Assembly (NCBI GenBank): GCA_903813345.2
Contig: CAIIXF020000007.1
Coordinates: forward strand, 22,867,564-22,931,563
Source of the DNA: Owenia fusiformis
Lineage: Eukaryota > Annelida > Polychaeta > Sabellida > Oweniidae
Reading direction: 5' to 3'
Length of the DNA stretch: 64,000 bases
The translations under genes were made by a program, and so were the position numbers. Of this stretch, positions 44,223 through 57,727 are shown one piece after another. Position 1 is the stretch's first letter; each line of letters opens with the position of its first letter. Below the pieces are notes generated by a model. That model was not told the DNA's origin, did not search any database, and saw only the letters and a program-made list of their open reading frames with translations.

Positions 44223-46823
44223 AATGCATTGGCCTAACATATGCAATTGTTTAAATCCTCAGAAAATGGCCAAAATCCAACATATGACTGTCCAAAATCT
44301 GTTGCGCTAATTTCCCTCCTCCTTCACTATAGTATTATCAAAAGATCAATGTGTTTGCCTAGTTATTTGCAACCAATTCACATCATTGTTGACAATGGCT
44401 TCTTTAGTCACCGTTGTTTGAGTGTTCAATTATGTACATCGAATATTAGACTTCGATGTACATTTATACATTTATATAGTATAAAATTGTCAATGTAGAA
44501 TTCAAAATCATTAAAGTATGTATCATTTACATAAAAAAATTCATGTTCAAGGTGATTCATATGTGAAGATTGTCCATACAACTCCATTAAGACATTTAAA
44601 AATGTCTCTGATAGAGCATTCTATTTTACATAGCCCCAAGTAACCTATCAATGTGACGTGGTGACCCACTCATTCCCCACATACCCTTCCCAAAAGTTTG
44701 TTATGGCATGCTCTCTTAGACAGGAGAAAATTCTGGATATTACCTTCATCCAATCTCTATGCATTATTATACTTTGTATTATACATTTAAGATCTTATAA
44801 AAGTCCAGGCTCATTTTTCAAATATGGACTAATTCGGTAAATGTACTTTCTTAAGACAGATGCTGGACCCTATAGCTAATGTATTCGATGCTGCTAACAC
44901 AACCTGGGCTTATTCATACATTTTAGGTTATAGAATTACAGAACGATCTCATTTCCAAGTAATGTACAGAAATGAATTGTTCTAATTAATCCATTATCAT
45001 ACCATTCCATTCCATTTTATGTGCATAGCTTACAACCTTATCATCAATTAACATAGAATTGAAGAATCATAAAAAAAGTTATGAAAATGTCAGTCAATTG
45101 TTTGACAGTACTCAAAGTTTGCATACGGAAGAAGAAATGTGGAAATTTCTCATATTTTCTCCTTAATTTCAACATTTTCGTTTGAGGTTTCTGTAAGGGT
45201 CTGCTCATTGCTATGCACCTCAGAGAGGTCATATAATGATGACAGCCTGAGGTAATCATTATTCTTTCACTTAACCCTTTAGAGTATTATAAAAAAAATA
45301 TATTGAGGGGGTCTACATTTTGTGTCATTTGAGTTTTAAGTCTGTATTGAATGATATGTTCAGTTTCCAACGTTTATTCTTCCTCAGGATGTCCTCAGTT
45401 TCACATTGACATGTAATGGTCACAGAAAAATCTTTAGAAGTTTTCTGGTTATTTTGTCAACCTTTTTATGTCACCACCAAAAAGTGAACTTCCAATAACT
45501 TAACAAAGTGTTCAGACTGACTTCAATCTTTTTTAAAATCCTCTACCAAGTTATCAGAAGTTCAAATCTGACTTTATATTTAGGATATGACCTTCAATGA
45601 CCTTTTCAAGATAAAAAAGGTCAAAAAGGTATTTTTTCAACTTGCTTCAAATCGACCATTTTTCTCAAAATCATCTACAAGTTATCAGAAGTTCAAATCT
45701 GACTATAGATTTGACCTTCAATGACATTCTCAACATCAAAAAGATTTGACCTTCAATGACCTCCCCAGGGTCAAAAAGGTCGCTTTTTAACTTGCTTCAA
45801 ATTGACTATTTTTTTCAAAATCATCTACAAGTTCTCAGAAGTTCAAAACTGACTTAGGATTGTGAGCAACTAGGTGGTGACCTTTTGTCATGTTAATGAC
45901 TGGTTTTACATTATCACAGAAGGTCCGTTATAAGTTGCTGTGATCTGTCTCTCTCTCATGAAAGAATCATGTAAAGCTTAAAATATTTTTTTAACCTTGC
46001 TTGTGACAATAGTATGAGAAATTGTCATGAAGTTGATTATTTATAACTTATCATTATCGTAACTAAATATTATAATCAAATCATTGACATATAAGATATT
46101 TTCATTGCCATGATTACAGAAGTTCTGTTTCAGAAATCGTCATTGCAATGTAAAGGGCATAATTAAAGAATTAGGTCAATCTGTCAATGGTCCTTGTTTA
46201 AAGAAAATAGATAATATACATTTAATGTAATGACATAACATGTCATACTATCATGTTTTATATGTTGTAAAAGGGTTAATGTTCTCTATGCCACATAAAG
46301 AGCAAATAGATTAGAAGCTTGGAATCATTAACATTAAATAGCATAGTAATTAATTACCAATTAATTGTTCTCAATCAGGAAATGTATTTGAGGAAATGTA
46401 TCTACAGTTTACTAATAACATTAAATTGAAATAACTAAGGAAAAATCTCAGCCTTAATGATATTGACATTTTACATTTATAATCAGTCAAAACTTAACTG
46501 GATTTTAATTCTAAATGAGGAATAATTTAACATTGCTGAACTGAATGTGGAGATTATAAGTGTAGTGTAGTGTATTGTAGTGTAGTATATCTCAGTTCAA
46601 CATGTAGACTCCAAGAATATTTGAAGAATATCATCCTAAGAAAATGCCATTGTGAAGTGAATACACCAGTGTCAAATATTTGACCCAAAACGTCTGTTAC
46701 TAAATGGTACATGATTTCGACAACACAAGTGAATACTATATATACACCTGTTACAATTGTCTAAATATTTAGACACCTAGCGTTCCTGGCAAAGGACATC
46801 GTCACTTTACTTGTTTTCTGGGC
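44223..46823. other. Intergenic, no gene; contains a tandem repeat
   Basis: No coding exon recognised. At about 45525-45865 a unit of 129-152 bp carrying CAAAATCATCTACAAGTT, CAGAAGTTCAAATCTGAC and TTTGACCTTCAATGAC occurs three times in tandem with about 85-90 percent similarity. Short GTGTA repeats lie near 46560-46585. The promoter of the next gene must be near 46.5-46.8 kb. Confidence 0.55.
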
Positions 46824-49800
46824 ATGGACCGTTGGAAAATGGAGTTTAGAATATTATCAATAGGGGTTTTATGGATATTTGTTGGAGTCGTGTCAGCAGC
46901 AAGAATGGGAGTTATAAATGTTGTTAAAGGTGAGGAAATGTTGTTTTTTTGGGAAATTGTCAACAGAACAGGTGGCATGAGGTAACAAACAGGAGTCAAA
47001 GTTGTGTTTTTTGTTTTTTATGCATAATAAATTGCTCTCGAGCTCCCTTTACTATAAACTAAAACATGCTTAAATGTGATTTGTCTTAAAACACAGATGG
47101 AGACCATGTAAAAGAAATAATCTCCTTGTGATTGTGGATTCACACTTAATGCTTATATTGGCTCCAGTTGATTATAAATTACTGATAAAGAGTTGCATAG
47201 GATATAACCCCTAAAATGCAACCTCTAATTTTGGAATAACTGTATGATTATGATAAGAATTCTTCTGAATTTGTGTAAAGTTTTAAATGCGCTTAACAGA
47301 GTTGGGTACATTGAGGTTATCTGTCTGCCATTTCTGAATTTCTTTCGTACAATCATATTTACCAATTTTGAATAACTCTATTTTAATGAAGAATTGATGT
47401 TCCTATTTTAGGAGAGTAAGATGAGGCTGAAAAGCACGAATTCTTTAAGTTTCACAGTCGTTGGTGCCATTATAAGTTCACTACTGTTTCAACACTCTAG
47501 ATTTCCCGAAGGTTGCATTCTCAGGTCACTTTCATTTTCGAAATCAATTGATCATGAGTGAATGGGGGGGGGGGGGGGGTGTTAATTGGGAAGGACCCCA
47601 AATTTCATCAAATTACATCGATTCCATTTTTGTTTCAGAGTGTAAGGAGACCGGTCAATTCTTACCAAATCCTCACAAACCATATTCCTACTATCACTGC
47701 GTACACCCGGGTGTGGCAGTTGACATGAAATGTCCCGGGGGTACGGCATATTGTGAGGAGGAGCCGCCGTGTGGGTGCATGGCCTACAAAATATACACAC
47801 ATAATACTATATCAAAAAATGAACAAGATAAGAATATTCCATTTGAGCCAATATTTAGAAAATACACGGTTGATACTATTGACGTGGATGATAACACACC
47901 AACCAAGCCTGGGATACAGGAGGAACGAAGAGACATTGTATACACTGGTTTTCCAATTCTTTCACCTCGCAAAGTCAATGATAAAATCAAAGTTCAAGTG
48001 TTTGAAAAGGACAGGAAAGCTACTTATTTTGAACCTGGAAAGAATTCTATAGTTGATAATAAGGACGATGGAGCATTGAACGTGCGATTACAGTCGTCTG
48101 ATACTAATGGGTACCCGTTCCCACATGAAAAGCCACACCCTATTGTTGTAGAGCCGAATGCTAAAGGCGCTGTAGTTGAGCAGAGCAATGGATTTATCGA
48201 AGATCGTGAAGATCCCGTGAATATTTACTCGAGACCCCTAAATGAACAAGGGCGCGGAAGGATGATGCCAGCTCCCATTCCATCCAATGGTACGTATGTC
48301 ATACCATATAACCATCACTATAACGACCATTAATGTTTGCCGATGGCTTTGAATGTTTCATTTTAGGAAGGAGAAGGGAAAGAGTGCGTCAAAAATAATG
48401 CAAACGTTTTGCTATCCTATTTTTATTTTCTGAATAAAGAATTTATATTAAATCAAAACAGAAGTAATATGAGATTCAAAATGCACAATTCCCAAATTCA
48501 TTAGAATTGAAAATGGAGTGTATTTTAACAACCAGATAATAGATAATCCATGAATCCTGGGTCTTAGGTGAAATAATGGCCAATAGCCGAGAGGCCCGAT
48601 GCCATTATTTTCTCCTAAGATCTAGGACGAATAGTTTATGTAACTTAAACGCCACACCGATTCTTATGAAAGGTAAATGGTCCATGATCCAATCTGGAAA
48701 ACTTGATTTATTTTGTATTGACTTTTCAACTATTGAGTAAGTAAATAGGGTATTATTTGTTCATGCACTGTGTGTGACAGTCCAGGTGTAGACATTTGAC
48801 ATGGATAGAGCAGAATTTGTAAGTAAGCTAAAGCTCAGATCAATATTGTAGGAAGCAACACAAATCAATAAATTGTTTTATATTTTAAAGAATGCACAGT
48901 AAAAAAGAAGATTACATGTACATTTGTGTATTCTTTTTAAATGATGGAAACTCAAAAACTGTCATTCGTCTTTTGTCCCACACTGGTTTTTAATAGTGCC
49001 AAGTGTCCATTCTTTAAAACAATAAAAAGGATGTACCCTTCCCTTGATACAACTTTACACTATTTCAAATAAACTACAGTTCATTCTATTGTGTTGCTAG
49101 TTGCTACCTATGTGGTGTTTTAACCTTAAGAGGCACAAGTATGTCTTGACGCATACATACAGTATCCCATGCATTCATCGAATATTTGTTGTTGTTCTAG
49201 GTTGCCCAAATGACCCTTTCATGAAAACTGAGAACGTGCACAAGCCTCTTGGAGTAAGTAAACCATATACAACCCTTAGGGAATGTCAAGAAAATTGTAT
49301 TTCCATGTCTTCCTGTATCGGGATTGATTACAACAAATTGCCGAACGTACCGAATGATGATCGGTGTTTCTTCTTGTTCGCCAACTCCAGTGTGTTCTCT
49401 ACGGTACTCAACCGTTGTTGCGACCACTACCATAGGACCACGTGCAAACGAGAACAAACCACCACCGAGAGTAATGCCATCGATAACTTCGGTGGATTTG
49501 GTGCGGGACGTCAACGAACAACAACCTCTGGTAATATCAAAAAATATGTAGTTGAACAATATCAAAATGTTTAAAAAGAATTAAATTAGAATTAAAATTA
49601 ATCTTGCATTTTATAACAGTGGTGTAACTTTTCGATCTTAAAACAAGAATCAGATGTAGATATGATTATTTAAGGCAAAATATCAGTTTTAAAGTCAATT
49701 AACAAAATCCACTCGAGCATTTTTTAAGAACCTGATCATCAACCTGCAATACGACGGATGTACGGATGAATAGATATGATTATTTTTGCTTATTAGGCCC

Positions 49801-52800
49801 ATTTAGTCCATTCACTACTGCAGCTACTATAACAAACGGCCCGTTTTCTGTACGACCCCCTTTTCAAGCCCGAACTACTACACTCGATAGCAACTCAGCA
49901 TTTGGGAGCTCAATAACGAGACAACCGGGGGAAAGGTCATCTACATCCAACCCTGTTCCAAATAATGATGAGACAACGATACCTGATAGCGGTACGTTTT
50001 GTTAATGTACCTTAATGGTTATTGTATGGCCTTGTACGAAATGATCGCAATGTGCTTTTATTATCTTAATATGTCAACCCAGACAGCTTGTAGCTAGGAT
50101 AGTAGACACATTATTGTAGAATCATAACCGTAAAAAACAAGTTCATATATAACCAGCTAGGGGTGGCACGGTTAACAGAAGCCGCACAACTCCGATCGTC
50201 ATTTGCCCCGACGGTTCGTTCGGTTCGGTAAAATCCTCGGTTCGGTATTTGACGGAATGTTAATTGGGTAAAATAATAGCTAGTATCCTTAACCAATGTG
50301 TATGCCAATTATAATCCTAGAACGATTGCAGAGCTCAAACTAGAGATAACAAGGAACACTGATAAGAACGTTTGCATGTCTGCCAGCAGAGAGGTGGTGG
50401 CCATTTGGAGCACATTCTTTATATGGGCAGCAAATTGGTCATACCCATACTATCAGTGATGCAACTTTGTCAACTGAAAGAACATTGAAGCAGCTTTATT
50501 ATTTTTGGCAAAAATATTTTTTCAAGCTCCATCGGTTACAATGTATTGTGAGATATGTAGGTTACATTATTTCTGAAACACCCTTTACATTTGTGCAAAA
50601 CAGCGTATAACATAAGAAAAGCGAGGGATTCAAAAACTCGGAAAGTGTCTGACGTCGTCACCGTGTCATGTTATCAAAATAATCCATAATGTGTTGTATG
50701 TCTGTGACCACCATACCTTCACTTTGCTGAATTTCTGAAATAAATGTTCTGAAAATTAATACTGGACTAAATAAGATATAATATACCCTGCGTGCAGAGT
50801 CTAGTTAAACTAAGACGAAGCTCTCTTTTAAGAAGTGAAGTCAAACGAATGCAAAGGGTAGATATAATAAGGAACCATATAATGAAAAACATCTGATTAA
50901 TGTTCATGAGTCTAGTAGGGATGAGTTCGATCTCTCATGTGTATGCAATGACACTGTTCCCATTTTCGCTGAATCCAAATTTTACTGCATATTAGCTTAA
51001 ATGTTTCTTGGGCCTATTTTGTGATTCCCCTTTCAACATTAGTTTAGTACTCTCTTGCAAAATTGCACGTAATAATCGATTTTTGCATTTTTGATTTTTT
51101 GTTGTAGGCTGTCCATATATCTTTCAAAAATTTGAAAATAAAGCTCATCCATTCGGGATCAACATTTCATCTACCAATGAGGAAGGTGGAAGCGAGGCCT
51201 GTAAACGCTGGTGCCTCGTCAGACCCTATTGTGTCGGGGTAGACTTCGACCTCAACACCAACACATGTTATTACCACAGACTAGTGGAGGATGTTCTCGT
51301 GAAGGATTCCATTGGCGTGATGCATTTTCGCAAAGGGCATTGTTCCCGTGAGTAGGATGAAAGTCATCGTATATCGTTATAAATTTCAGTTGTATGAATA
51401 GTATTCGTTACATACAGTTATAGGCCTGAGGTCAAAAAGGTAAAGTCATGACAAACTCTGATACAATAAAGTTCATGGCTGTTACAGTTTGATTGAAATG
51501 TAGATCGTTCACAATACATCCGAACATAGACTCATGACAATGAATCATTGAATAAATATTTAGTAATATGCTTTACATATGACCGTTTACCGATGACCTT
51601 GACCTACATAAGTAACTTTGGCCTTGTATGACCCCAAAATGCTTAACTCCGCATTAGTATAAGTTGATATTCATTGCCAAGGCTTTTGGAACTTCTGCCT
51701 GTTTGTCAAGTGCATTACGTTACGTTATGGCTAGTCTAGTAACCAGGGGTGGAACGTTGAATTTAGCTGACCCAATCTGCCGTTTCAGCACCATTGAGAT
51801 GCTGGGAGATGGAGGCCTCAATTACAGATTTATCTATGACCACTGTAACTGATCCATCAACACGACAGATACAGTGTCAAACCATGTGCTTCGTAGAGGA
51901 AAACGTCATTGAAAGAGGTACTGAGAATACTGATGCACTTTATCAATTATGGTGTCATCATCCCTACTGCTGGCGAAATCCGGTAGCGGTAATTAAGCGA
52001 AGTCATATTCCTATAATAACTCAAATACCAGTGAACCGATTGTTTTCATATAAAGGAAGAAGTTATACAATGTTGAAATGGTTTTCTGAAAATATGACAA
52101 TTATTTTCTCAACCAATATCTGTGAATGGTCATTCTGATATTTATATCATCTCACTCTCTGTTACATTGTAGAGCGATGGAGGAATTTGAATATGTTCAT
52201 TTCTATGTATTTCCTCATCTCGATAAATCTTGTAATCGCTATTTCTTGAACCGATTATCGGATTTTCTTAGAAGACAATTTCTACAGTTGATTAACTTTC
52301 GGATGACCATTTTGTCTTCTTGCACCCAATCTTCAGATAAAATTCATCGCCATTTCAGGAAAAATATGCACTGGATTTTCTTGAATATGTTGGAGGGCAA
52401 TAGTTTATACAATTCAAGAACTTTTGGGTGTGATTTCGTTCACTTTAAGTACCTTGTAATTGAAGTCACGTCCTAATTTGTTTGCAGAATCATTTCATAA
52501 CATTAATTGATATAATTTTCAGAATATAAAACGGTATCCTTAAATATTAAATATTCTTAGTTCAAAGCATTTTATCTCGGTAACTAATTTTGAATTTGTC
52601 ACGTCCAGATCCAAAACAATATGACTTTGATAGTCACGCCTGTGTCGATGATGTAAGTGAGAAAGAGGCTGATTGTAAGGGAAATGCCGAAAGCCACGAG
52701 CTAGAGTTATAATATCATTAATATGGCAATTTGCCAATTCTATATGTATTGTAAAAAGTACATCCTCATCTGCGTCAATTGACTTTTGTCAACAGGAAAC

Positions 52801-54715
52801 TTATTGGACCTTTTGATGGCAGTCATTATTAACATTATCCTCGGCCTCATACTATTTTCAATCAATGATCTTAGCCACTCCAGGCTCTGTAGTTTCTCTG
52901 TGTTGTAGTGATTCGCCGAGGATGTCTCGATCCGTCCATAGATTCGGCTGTTGGTTGTACAGTGATGCCAGAAGACCCCTCTTCTATCAAATGTTTCTGC
53001 GATACAGATCGCTGCAATGGGTTAAGTGTGTTAGCCCTATCATGTGAGTTTTTTTGTTATAGAACTTCTTATAAATATTATGATCGACGTAAATGCAAGA
53101 CCATTTTTATAAATTTTGTGTTCAGGAGTCAAGTCTCGGTATATAATAAAACACACTAGGGAGTTTCCGAGATATGTGTACCATGGGTGCATGTTTGAAT
53201 TATGATTGTATGGCCACTCGTCCCCATTCACCAGGGCGGCTGTTAGTGTGTGGCTCAAATAAATGAAATGACAAATGTGTCCATGATATTAGGTGGCCTT
53301 TGTTCTTAATACACGACTGTCATCCATTTTAGCCCAGCTATTACATCTTCCCCTAAATGGAGACATGAGCGACCATTCGGGGACTGACCTTCACGGCGCA
53401 GCAACACCAGGATACGAGGAACCAACCTTTACTTGCTTTGATAAAATAGTCAATTGCTCAGCATACTTCAACGGCAGGTTTGTATATTGACGAAATTGCA
53501 TATTTAATTGCTGAAGATGGATCTTTGATAAATAATGCATTCCTGCACAGACACATGACCTTGTTTATGAATAATTAACATTTAATATCCCTATTGGTCA
53601 TTTTCTCTACAATGCAATCCCTAATGATTTAGTGTCACTAACGGCAAATGGTGAAACATTAGGAAATATTTTCGTAAAACAACTTCAGTATTCTTACTAT
53701 GTGTTGCCAGGTCGTGCATATCAATACCTCAACTCTCCCAGCAGCAGTGGGGTGTCGTGTCCGCAAATGGCTCTGTGAGCGGCCAGGCTTCATTCGCCAT
53801 CTGGTTCAAACGGTTTCCTGTATCACCTGGGAACCAAATAAGAGGAATATTTGGCAATAGTGTAGATTCAGCACCACCCAGTTGGCGCATACAGGGTAAG
53901 AGTCCATAGATTCTTTCAATCAAGTGGACGCAAATATTTTCACCTTTAGACCAAAACATTACCCATCTACCAAGGACGTCCTTGATAGACGTCCTTGCAT
54001 CTACCAAATCCCTAATAATTTTTTAAAATGTTTTATCAGGTTCAGAATCAGCAAGATTCATCGAGGCTGGTGTCTCAACCATATATGGTCAAACGAATGA
54101 TCCATTGGGAGATTATGCCCATATAGAGGCAAAAGCAAATGATTGGCACCTGGTTGTCATGACTTATGATGACCATACAGATCTTTCCGTCACACCCCCT
54201 CGCCTTCCAACACTGAAGTTATTCTTGGACGGTGTGGAACAAGATGGTAACTCTCGACGAGACAATGGGACAATCCTTGTATTGGATCAGTATGTTGGCG
54301 TGGGATGTGTACAACTCAACAACTTCACTGGATTCATTGATGAGGTATCTATTTCCATTGTGTTATTATGTCAGTATGTCACTTCCTTTGTCTTCTCATG
54401 ATGTCCATTGCGTGGTTTACTTATTGGGTCAAGTTTACTAGTTCTATTCCATTGATATGTTTATATGTAGGTGTTCTCATTCTGCCAAATGAGCCAATGT
54501 TAATAGTTCACTTCCTTCAATAGGATTATTGTTATGTTATTGGTCCAATGGCTCTAATTTATTTCCTGTGATTTCTTTCCTTCAGAGTTCTCATTAAGAC
54601 AAGTAGGTAAAGGAAATTTCTTACTTTTTATTTTCAGGTTAGAATTTTTAACACCCCTTTAAGACAGGAAGACATTGCGGGACTGCTTTCGATGAAGGAC
54701 ACAAAGAACATTTAA
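46824..54715 (+). CDS. Secreted mosaic protein: CBM14-PAN-PAN-Ly6-LamG
   Basis: Eleven exons join in frame: 46824-46929, 47639-48289, 49201-49530, 49797-49991, 51108-51347, 51789-51917, 52909-53043, 53333-53477, 53711-53895, 54040-54344 and 54638-54715, giving 832 residues. Exon 1 encodes a signal peptide (hydrophobic LSIGVLWIFVGVVSA). Exon 2 has a CBM14-like chitin-binding domain (about 36-85, GQFLPNPHKPYSYYHC) and a disordered tail. Exon 3 is a PAN-like domain (ECQENC...CIGIDY). Exon 4 is a Ser/Thr/Pro linker, probably O-glycosylated. Exon 5 is a second PAN (CKRWCLVRPYCVGVDF). Exons 6-7 are Ly6/QVR-like (CQTMC...RRGCL...CFCDTDRCNG). Exons 8-11 are a LamG-type lectin fold ending TGFIDEVRIFNTPL. 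There is no transmembrane segment. The domains suggest an extracellular matrix, mucus or shell-matrix role; the exact function is unknown. Introns 1-7 are all phase 1. An alternative Ly6 exon at 52608-52671 is possible. Confidence 0.85.
50153..50260. repeat. Possible hAT-type repeat end in an intron
   Basis: TAGGGGTGGCACGGTTAACA followed by GGTTCGTTCGGTTCGG and CCTCGGTTCGGT resembles the terminal region of hAT-type elements. Only one end is visible, so it is at best a fragment. Confidence 0.4.
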
Positions 54716-55565
54716 TTGACAAATGATCAAGGGAATAGTGACGTATTCACCAAGTTTCTATTACCTCCCTTATCCAGTTATCCATATTTAATGGAATAAT
54801 GGGACCAACTTAACAATCTTATTTGCCAGTATTTCATTGATCATGCTTTTCTTTCAAACAAGATCGACAGACCAAATAGGGTGTCAAGGATGATTGGCTA
54901 CAATAATTTCTTCCATAGTTGTGAAAACACCGATAAGTTATTTTAGACAAACGCCCCTAGTAGAAAAATATCACAGTTGGCCGAACATCATAAAAATGGT
55001 CGTATCGCTATCCATTCGCGGATACAAATCATTCATTTTTATGGTTCAATGCCTGTTTATCATCTTGAATAACAAAAATATGAAGTTTTCATGTGTGCTT
55101 AAAAATCAAACTGGTAAGCTAGTATGCCTATTTAATGCAACTCAATCCCGGGAACTCAATACACAATGAACAATACATGAATACTAATACCATTTACTAA
55201 TGGATATCATAATTCGAGCAAGATATCACTGATATTACTTCTAGAATTTGAATATTATCACAACTGAAAATGGATTCTACCAATACTCTCCCACATTAAT
55301 CTACTTGTTGACTTGACTTGTTGACCCATATTGTGTCGGTTAAAGGCTACCATACAATAAACTTGTTACATTATATTATATCACATACAAAGCATCAATT
55401 AAATGTGTTTAAATAATTTATTAGACGACATTTTAGAGTGAATATTCTATACCTTACATGCCTCACATTTAGATCATGTTAATCTAATTTATTGAAAACG
55501 GGATCCAGTTGTGAGAAACCATTTGTCTGAAACTGCCCAGCACATCGTACAGAAAGCATAAAATA
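54716..55565. other. 3' flank of the mosaic-protein gene
   Basis: AT-rich and non-coding. A 91-residue open frame at 54894-55169 shows no resemblance to known domains and no splice context. The 3' UTR end is not fixed. Confidence 0.4.
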
Positions 55566-56054
55566 CTGTAAAACGGGTATTGTTAGCGAGGGGTAATTGT
55601 TAGCGATTGTTAGCGATCGCTATAGTTTCGCTAAAAATTCAATTCGGTAAAATAAACCGGGGTTAAAATAAACCGGGCGCTAAAATTTGCAAATTCCCGG
55701 GAAACTACATGAATACTAGTATTTAAGGAGCTTCAGTGCTCGACTTCCGGTTTGTAATTTGAAAAGGGTAAATATTTTTAAATCGTATGTTTCTTTCAAT
55801 ATCTGAAGGATAAATAGCCATCCATCAGTGAAATAGTATTAGTAGTAAATATAAAGATAAAAGGTGTTAATTGAACACGGCCATGTCCGTTATTCATTCT
55901 TCTGCCATAAATGATAAAATTTCTTATGCATTTCGCTAATTTGATTTTTTAAAGATTAGGCTAATCTTCATTTCGCTAAAATTTCCCGCGCTAAAACCCC
56001 CTAAAATTGAAAAATCGCTAAAATTTCCTGGTGTCAAAATTACCCGTTTTACAG
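55566..56054. mobile_element. MITE with CTGTAAAACGGGTA ends
   Basis: Perfect 14-bp TIRs, CTGTAAAACGGGTA and TACCCGTTTTACAG, flanked by TA (55564-55565, 56055-56056). Both subterminal regions are rich in TTAGCG/CGCTAAAATT motifs in opposite orientation. 489 bp with no ORF. Confidence 0.85.
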
Positions 56055-56969
56055 TAGGTTGCAAGATTCACTGACGGATCTTTGGGCCCAAAAACATTTT
56101 TAGACCCAAAAATTGTTCAGAGTACCTTTTTTCATACTTCAAACATGGCCCCCTTGTTGGTTCCTGGATCCGCCCCTGAGATGTGACCTCCCGTGAAAAG
56201 AAGTTTGCACTTACTAATGCACATCCGCAGAATGGCCCTTAAATGGTATTATCATACAATGTTGTACTTGAACATAATGAATTTATTTGTAAAATTGCTG
56301 GCATAGATCCTGGCACCCAAGCAAAATAAGAATCATGTATTGTCACTTTAGATAATCCATGACCATTCTACATTCTGACTCTGAGTGACAATGCATGCCA
56401 CGGTGTTTCAGGGGGTGGGAACGCGTGGAGTATTTTCGTTGCGTACACAGGAAAAACACCATCTTATTTAAAATAATTAGGTACGATGTAGTTTTATTTT
56501 GTCGTCTGTCAAGATATTTTAGTTCTTTCCCATCTGCCAATATGCTCATCATGCTCCCGATACACCTGGGAAACATTCAATGGTTACAAATTGACACTCA
56601 AAACTAGTGTTCAACAAAGTGGGGTTAACCACAGAATCTTTGTTAAATATCGCATCATTTCTTTTGTTAATTCCTCATAGAAAAAATAGATGGATGGCTG
56701 ACAATTTATAACAATGGAATGTTTCCCCAATGTACTGGAAACGTGATGGACTTATATAATTATTGCCAGTTGAGAAAGTTCTACAAAATATTCACATACA
56801 TTCACATACATTCATGGGAGAACATTCTCAGGGATGATCCATTTGCAATAATTGATAATTATTGTAGGCCTACTACCAAATAAGACTTCACCTACCTGCT
56901 TTTCATCCCAAAATACTCTACGCGTCTTCGCCCCCTGTGTTCATAAGATTATATTAGACGACAACTAAT
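56055..56969. other. Intergenic, no gene
   Basis: The two overlapping frames at 56343-56607 lie on opposite strands and show no family pattern. No other structure seen. Confidence 0.4.
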
Positions 56970-57142
56970 GCCTCAGTTGCATTTGATCTACGGCATACGG
57001 CGACCGTAGCTTCCCGATATTGAGAGAACGAAATATGCAGCATAAAATATACAGGGATAAGCAGTTCGAGTTAGATTTTCAATATCGATTTTGTAAATAT
57101 ACGGCCGCCGTACGGCTGCCGTAGAGCAAATATGACCGAGGC
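56970..57142. mobile_element. Small inverted-repeat MITE, 173 bp
   Basis: TGCCTCAGTTGCATTTGATC with CTACGGCATACGG on the left, and the imperfect complement CCGTACGGCTGCCGTAGAGC with AAATATGACCGAGGC on the right. The arms are about 40 bp with about 80 percent match. Confidence 0.65.
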
Positions 57143-57727
57143 TTAAGCGTGACTAGTCTATCACTGGCGGGTAGAATAACCAAGAACATCTCTTTGAAAA
57201 GTATATCATTGAATAATTAATAACACTCAATACTCTAATCATACCCTTTATGTTATTCCTTAAAGAAAGTGTCCACTTAAGAGCACAGAGAGCCCTTCTC
57301 ATTATCAAAAGGAGCTTTATATCCGAGAGGCATTGATTAACCAGAACATCGTAAGAACGAACTTGAACAAATGCGTAAATATGATAAAATTAGCTATTCG
57401 AATGACATTTCATTTTTCTCTCTCATATCATTAATTGTAATTTTTTGGTTTGTTAGAGGAACAATTTTTGTGGTTGTCCCTTTTCCCACTCATCGATCGA
57501 GAGTTTCACAATGATAAAAAGACGGAGTGACAGATGGATGAACTCTATTATCTTCACGAATAGGCCTACCAATAATTTGAAAAAGTTCTCGTTTTTACAA
57601 CAAGGAGTGGCCTAAATTTTTCAAAGTCCACATTGTTTCAAGTGTCCAAAGACGTAGACGAGGATACATTATAACTTTTTGATAGGAATGCGTTACTCAA
57701 TCGTGTGAAACACCACGGTGTCCTATA
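57143..57727. other. GPCR 3' flank
   Basis: Downstream of the GPCR stop codon on the minus strand, AT-rich, no gene. The 3' UTR probably lies here. Confidence 0.4.

Noticed and set aside
47548-47638. Extension of the CBM14 exon upstream through a poly-G run, as one 261-residue ORF
   Set aside because: A good acceptor (TTTTTGTTTCAG) at 47638 joins in phase to a signal-peptide exon at 46824-46929, which fits a secreted protein far better.
54894-55169. 91-residue ORF after the mosaic gene
   Set aside because: No family resemblance. The LamG frame already ends with a stop at 54715 after an expected C-terminal motif.
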